A stretch of 10,412 bases of DNA, taken from the NCBI GenBank assembly GCA_002420085.1, contig DIHI01000138.1, positions 1 through 10,412 on the forward strand, in the 5' to 3' direction. Made by a program: the position numbers and the translations under genes. Shown here piece by piece: positions 5,891-10,412 of this stretch. Below the pieces are notes generated by a model, which saw only the letters and a program-made list of their open reading frames with translations, was not told where the DNA came from and ran no database searches. This stretch comes from Lysobacterales bacterium UBA5700. Its GTDB lineage: Bacteria > Pseudomonadota > Gammaproteobacteria > Xanthomonadales > Xanthomonadaceae. Numbering within the stretch: the first letter of the stretch is position 1; every line of letters starts with the position of its first letter.

Positions 5891-5911
5891 GCTGCCGGCA
5901 AGCCCGGCGGC
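5891..5911. terminator. GC-rich hairpin between convergent phaC and purB
   Basis: GCTGCCGG (5891-5898) pairs with CCGGCGGC (5904-5911) around CAAGC, an 8-bp stem with one G-U wobble when read as plus-strand RNA. It begins six bases after the phaC stop and lies in the 52-bp gap before purB's end. There is no T-run on either side. A shared bidirectional terminator is plausible. Confidence 0.4.
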
Positions 5912-5937
5912 ACCAGACGACGATTCGGATCAGATCG

Positions 5938-7335
<1,398 letters not shown>

Positions 7336-8601
7336 TTACACGGCCGCTGGCACGACCACAGCATGGGCCTTGCTGGCTTTCCGGGTGGCTGACCAGGCGG
7401 CGAAATGGATCGGCAGCATCAGCACGATCCAGTCGATATTGTCCTGGAAGCGGAACGGCAGGAACTTGAGGAATGCGGCAGCACCGGCCAGCAGCAGGAT
7501 CACCAGCAGGAGTCGCTGCTGCCAGGGACCGATCGTTCGTCTGCGAGCGAGGTTCCAGGCGATTGGCAGCAGGGCGAGGGCGAGCGGATCGAACAACAGC
7601 AGATTCTCGTTGCCCCAGGCGGCACGGTGATCGCTGGCCAGCCACAGGCCGGCAAGGCCAAGGCCGATCAGGCCGGTCAGCAACCAGAACGAACCGAGCG
7701 CCCAGGCCAGGGCACGCGGTCGGGCATGCAGTCGGCCGATGAGCACGGCCAGGGCGACGCCGAGGATCAGGAATCGTGGCCACCAGCGCGGTGCGGCGAC
7801 TGCGGTTTCGTGCAGACGATGCGGCAGCAGCGACTGTTCGGACAGCACCAGGGGCGAGCCGTCGGCGGTTGTCACTTCCCGCAGGGCTTCACGCAGCCGC
7901 ATCGGGACGAACGCTTCATCCCAGCGGGACAGCGGACGTTCGGCGAACGGGCCGAGGCCGAGACTCATGCCGAGCCCCATCCATAGCGGCTCGGCCCCCA
8001 GGCGCATCGCCTCGAAGCGATAGCTGAGTCCGCGCGAACGGCCGATCAGTTGCCGTTGCAGACGGCCACCGAGGGCGTGGTCGAGCGCATCACGGACTCG
8101 GGTCGAACAGTTGTCGAGGAAATAGTCGTAGCGGTAGTAGACGTTTTCCGGCAGGGCATTCCACTGCAGGATGGCGATCAGCTCGCGGCGCTGGTCAGGG
8201 TCGAGCGCCAGCCATTGCAGGGTCGCGCCACGACCGAGCGCCTGATAATCGGCGAGGCTGCGACGGTAGGGCTCGACGGTCAGCCGGTAGCGCATCTGGC
8301 CGGCGATGAACTTGCCCATGAAGCCCGGTTGGTCGAAGTCGAACATGCCGAAGTTGTACAGCAGGGGCTCGCTGCCGTCGCCGAGATCGATCAGGATGGC
8401 GTTGTGGCCGAACCGCTCCCAGTAGGTCTGTCCCGGTTCGATGGTGACCACACCGATCCGGGTCGAATCGATGTTGAAGGAAGTGGCCAGGCTGGGCTTG
8501 GCGTGGAAACCGGTCACCAGCATCAGGCCGGTCAGCAGCCACAGGATCGGCCAGTGCCGGGCGCGTGCGCGGCTGCCGGGCGCGGCTCGATCCGATACCA
8601 T
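7336..8601 (-). CDS. DUF4105 membrane protein, Lnb-like lipoprotein acyltransferase candidate
   Basis: This protein of 421 residues begins with a signal anchor (hydrophobic 17-32, then HAKPSLAT). A periplasmic domain follows at about 40-275 with the DUF4105 motifs: EPGQTYWERFGHNAILIDLG at 55-74, LYNFGMFDF (81-89), KFIAGQMRYRLTVEPYRRSLADY, and YDYFLDNCSTRVRDAL at 158-173. H66 and C165 are the likely catalytic pair. Five C-terminal hydrophobic segments lie near 276-292, 296-322, 333-352, 361-381 and 387-404. DUF4105 is, to my knowledge, the N-terminal periplasmic domain of Lnb, which in Enterococcus makes lyso-form lipoproteins by moving an acyl chain to the N-terminal cysteine; Lnb also has five C-terminal helices. 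The gene directly follows corC, the usual place of lnt. The start is uncertain: ATG 8601 leaves a 10-bp gap to corC and has a weak GAG, while ATG 8628 and TTG 8649 would overlap corC. The enzymatic role is inferred. Confidence 0.85.
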   Translation of the reverse strand: MVSDRAAPGSRARARHWPILWLLTGLMLVTGFHAKPSLATSFNIDSTRIGVVTIEPGQTYWERFGHNAILIDLGDGSEPLLYNFGMFDFDQPGFMGKFIAGQMRYRLTVEPYRRSLADYQALGRGATLQWLALDPDQRRELIAILQWNALPENVYYRYDYFLDNCSTRVRDALDHALGGRLQRQLIGRSRGLSYRFEAMRLGAEPLWMGLGMSLGLGPFAERPLSRWDEAFVPMRLREALREVTTADGSPLVLSEQSLLPHRLHETAVAAPRWWPRFLILGVALAVLIGRLHARPRALAWALGSFWLLTGLIGLGLAGLWLASDHRAAWGNENLLLFDPLALALLPIAWNLARRRTIGPWQQRLLLVILLLAGAAAFLKFLPFRFQDNIDWIVLMLPIHFAAWSATRKASKAHAVVVPAAV

Positions 8602-8611
8602 CGAGATCGAC

Positions 8612-9475
8612 TCAGGCTTCGCTGTCATCAGGCAGCACACTGACTTCAAACGCGAGCACCCGACGACGATCGGCCCGGGCGACCCGAATCAGGAATCGAC
8701 CCAGGGTCAGCTCCTCGCCGACTTCCGGCAGGTGGCCGAGTGCGGCGGTCACCAGACCACCTACGGTGTCGTATTCGTCATCGGGGAAATCGCTGCTGAA
8801 GCTTTCGTTGAAGTCCTCGATCGGGGTCAGGGCATCGACCTGGAAGCTGCCGTCGGACTGCTCGGAGATCTGGCTGCTGGTGTCCTCGGCCTCGTCGTGC
8901 TCGTCGTCGATGTCGCCGACGATTTCCTCCAGGACATCCTCGATGGTGACCAGACCGGCCACTCCGCCGTATTCATCGACGACCACGGCCATGTGGTTGC
9001 GCGAGAGGCGGAACTCCCGCAGCAAGACGTTCAGCCGCTTCGATTCGGGAATGAACACCGGCGTCCGCAGCAGCGGGCGGATCGACTCGGGCGGCTGACC
9101 ATCGGCCAGACCCCGCAGAAGATCCTTGGCCAGCAGGATGCCGATGATGTGCTCGCGATCCTCGTCATGGACGGGAAAGCGCGAGTGTCCGGATTCGATG
9201 ACCGTGGCGAGGATCTCCGACAGCTCGGCATCGGCGTCGAGCACGACCATCTGCGAGCGCGGGATGATGACGTCGGCGACCTGGCCTTCGGCGACCGTCA
9301 TGACGCCTTCCAGCATGCCGAAGGTTTCCGATTCGAGGATGCCGTCGTCGCGTGCAGCGGCAAGAATTTCGACGATGTCCTCCCGGGTGCGCGGCTCGCC
9401 TGAAAAGAACTGGCCCAATCGGTCCAGCCAGGAACGGCGTTCGCCGGGAGGTCTGCTACTGTTGTCGTCTGACAT
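8612..9475 (-). CDS. corC: CorC/YbeX-type CBS-domain protein
   Basis: A soluble 287-residue CorC of the YbeX type, historically linked to Mg2+/Co2+ efflux and genetically to ribosome maturation and heat tolerance with YbeY. It lacks the DUF21 membrane domain of longer relatives. The N-terminal 1-60 includes WLDRLGQFFSGEPRTREDI and the EGVMTVAEGQVADVIIPRSQM entry to the first CBS motif (about 65-125). The second CBS motif lies at about 133-190, with NHMAVVVDEYGGVAGLVTIED. An acidic linker (188-207) follows, then the CorC_HlyC C-terminal domain (about 208-285) with DDEYDTVGGLV. Neighbours confirm the call: ybeY and ybeZ lie upstream on the same strand. A 227-bp gap separates it from ybeY, unusually wide for this operon, and a -10-like element there suggests its own promoter. 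No strong Shine-Dalgarno precedes ATG 9475. Confidence 0.95.
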   Translation of the reverse strand: MSDDNSSRPPGERRSWLDRLGQFFSGEPRTREDIVEILAAARDDGILESETFGMLEGVMTVAEGQVADVIIPRSQMVVLDADAELSEILATVIESGHSRFPVHDEDREHIIGILLAKDLLRGLADGQPPESIRPLLRTPVFIPESKRLNVLLREFRLSRNHMAVVVDEYGGVAGLVTIEDVLEEIVGDIDDEHDEAEDTSSQISEQSDGSFQVDALTPIEDFNESFSSDFPDDEYDTVGGLVTAALGHLPEVGEELTLGRFLIRVARADRRRVLAFEVSVLPDDSEA

Positions 9476-9702
9476 TGGTTATGGATCGACGCCTTGCGGC
9501 GGTGCGGCAAGTGTAGCCTGTCCGGGTGACCGGAAGGCTGCGAACCGGGACACGAACCCGGCAGTCCATGCCCATCGATGCGCGCTCATCGGCCTTGTCG
9601 GTACGGCGATCGCGTGGCCGGGGCGCTGGCTGGCGGGGTTGGTGCTCGGGCATGCGACAAGGTGGGGCTGCTGGGACGGGATTCAAGTCATGCCCGGCCG
9701 TC
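9476..9702. other. Gene-free spacer between ybeY and corC
   Basis: No supported gene lies in these 227 bases. CGGGCATG (9647-9654) and CATGCCCG (9689-9696) form an 8-bp inverted repeat with a 34-base loop just after the ybeY stop. CCGGG/CCCGG (9545-9549, 9557-9561) makes a small hairpin. Neither has a T-run. The leftward half before corC holds a putative promoter. Confidence 0.5.
9510..9515 (-). promoter_or_regulatory. Possible -10 element upstream of corC
   Basis: On the minus strand TACACT (4/6 match to TATAAT) lies 34 bases before ATG 9475, giving a predicted leader of about 27 bases. No good -35 is visible at 16-18 bases, so an activator or a weak promoter would be needed. Confidence 0.25.
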
Positions 9703-10194
9703 TCAGCAGGGTCGCTCGTCATCGGCCAGGTACGGGTCAGGGAAGCCCAGTTCGGACAGTATCTCCCGTTCGAGCGCCTCCATCGCCTCGGCCTCGCGCG
9801 GGTCGTCGTGGTCGAGTCCGAGCAGGTGCAGCACCCCGTGAACGGTCAGATGGGCGTAATGGGCGATCAGTGGCTTGCCCTGTTCGGCCGCTTCCTGGGC
9901 GATCACCGGTGCGCACAGGACGATGTCGCCCAGCACCGGCAAGGTGACTCCCGGCGGCAGTTCGGCCGGGAAGCTCAGGACATTGGTGGCGTAGTCCTTG
10001 CCGCGATAGTGACGGTTGAGGGCACGCCCTTCGGCCTCATCGACGATCCGGATCGCCAGATCGGCGTGTCGGATCCGGCCGCACAGCGCGGTTTCGACCC
10101 AGCGCCGGAAACTGATCGGTGCCGGCAGGCCGCGTCGGCCGACCGCATAGGCGATGCCGAGTTGGCATTCCACCTCGCTTGAACGGGGCGCCAT
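9703..10194 (-). CDS. ybeY: rRNA maturation endoribonuclease YbeY
   Basis: YbeY is a zinc-dependent single-strand endoribonuclease that matures the 3' end of 16S rRNA and takes part in ribosome quality control. The protein has 163 residues, close to E. coli YbeY (155). The family signature is intact: [11 protein letters not shown] at 119-129, giving the zinc ligands H119, H123 and H129. Also present are [18 protein letters not shown] (59-76) and [11 protein letters not shown] (88-98). ATG 10194 shares one base with the ybeZ stop (TGATG) and has GGGAGG six bases upstream; TTG 10197 is in frame but less likely. The tight coupling to ybeZ matches the conserved order of this operon in gammaproteobacteria. 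The C-terminal [11 protein letters not shown] tail is non-conserved. Confidence 0.97.
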   Translation of the reverse strand: MAPRSSEVECQLGIAYAVGRRGLPAPISFRRWVETALCGRIRHADLAIRIVDEAEGRALNRHYRGKDYATNVLSFPAELPPGVTLPVLGDIVLCAPVIAQEAAEQGKPLIAHYAHLTVHGVLHLLGLDHDDPREAEAMEALEREILSELGFPDPYLADDERPC

Positions 10195-10412
10195 CAACGC
10201 CCTCCCGATTCGCCGTCACGGGCGTCGTAAGCCTGGACGATCCGCTGCACCAGCGGATGACGCACTACATCGCGGGCGGTGAAAAAGGTGAAGCTGATGC
10301 CATCGACACCATGCAGCACCTCGATGGCGTCGCGCAGGCCGGACTTGACCGAGCGCGGCAGGTCGGTCTGGGTCAGGTCGCCGGTGACCACGGTGGTGGA
10401 CCCGAAGCCGAT
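10194..10412 (-). CDS. ybeZ: PhoH-like ATPase YbeZ, C-terminal part
   Basis: Only the last 72 residues are in the window; the gene continues past the right edge. The frame is open to the boundary and reads [19 protein letters not shown], matching the PhoH family segment usually seen as RIGF..KMVVTGD.TQ.DLP, which holds the Walker B-proximal region. It is followed by [18 protein letters not shown] and the C-terminal [17 protein letters not shown]. YbeZ is a nucleotide-hydrolysing partner of YbeY in RNA metabolism. The stop codon TGA overlaps the ybeY ATG by one base. Substitutions such as the Ser-Thr-Thr stretch look like normal family variation. The N-terminal Walker A motif cannot be checked. 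Confidence 0.94.
   Translation of the reverse strand: MGFGSTTVVTGDLTQTDLPRSVKSGLRDAIEVLHGVDGISFTFFTARDVVRHPLVQRIVQAYDARDGESGGR
10201..10206 (-). promoter_or_regulatory. Ribosome binding site of ybeY
   Basis: GGGAGG, read on the minus strand, lies inside the end of ybeZ, six bases before ATG 10194. It decides the ATG start over the adjacent TTG. Confidence 0.8.

Noticed and set aside
8441..9403. Long plus-strand frame opposite corC and the start of the DUF4105 gene.
   Set aside because: It spans two real genes on the other strand and has no family motif or RBS. The same applies to long frames opposite purB (6001-6780) and phaE (3517-4374), and to the other-frame one at 2991-4016.
9606..9613. 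GCGATCGC octamer identical to the cyanobacterial HIP1 sequence.
   Set aside because: I noticed only this copy, and the gene content is gammaproteobacterial. It is expected by chance in GATC-rich, GC-rich DNA.
9456..9722. Minus-strand frame of 88 residues in the ybeY-corC gap.
   Set aside because: It is rich in Arg and Pro, has no recognisable motif, and overlaps both the ybeY end and the corC start. Most likely a chance frame.

Overview
The window is dense, GC-rich bacterial chromosome. It most likely comes from a gammaproteobacterium, probably the Lysobacterales (Xanthomonadales) or a near relative. This rests on three things: a ybeZ-ybeY-corC block, an E. coli-type 455-residue PurB with the same active-site numbering, and a class III phaE-phaC pair. 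Taxonomy is an inference, since no rRNA or marker gene is present. There is no transposase, integrase, tRNA, rRNA or CRISPR array. GATC is strikingly frequent everywhere.

Left part, 1-2300. A repeat-rich leader (12-bp, 7-bp and 6-bp tandem units) precedes a glycerophosphodiester phosphodiesterase on the plus strand. The gene starts inside a 13-bp tandem duplication and lacks a signal peptide. Convergent to it, on the minus strand, is a two-cupin protein with a short VOC-like N-terminus. A 133-169 bp divergent spacer with a 16-bp tandem repeat separates the cupin gene from the next operon.

Middle part, 2301-5885, plus strand. An ECF-type sigma factor overlaps by 17 nt a small two-helix membrane protein (DUF6768-like), suggesting a translationally coupled sigma/regulator pair. 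After a 162-bp spacer with a perfect 13-bp inverted repeat comes phaE-phaC, the class III polyhydroxyalkanoate synthase. PhaC has its full Cys-Asp-His triad. PhaE carries an unusual ~160-residue Lys/Ser/Pro/Ala-rich basic tail beyond its normal end.

Right part, 5886-10412, all minus strand, read from the right edge: ybeZ (phoH-like, truncated by the window), ybeY, corC (ybeX), a DUF4105/Lnb-like membrane protein, then purB. In E. coli and Pseudomonas the gene after corC is lnt, the apolipoprotein N-acyltransferase. Here that slot holds a protein with the periplasmic domain and five C-terminal helices expected of Lnb-type lipoprotein N-acyltransferases. This is the most interesting functional lead of the window: a possible non-orthologous replacement of, or companion to, Lnt.

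The phaC and purB ends converge on a short GC-rich hairpin that may act as a shared terminator.
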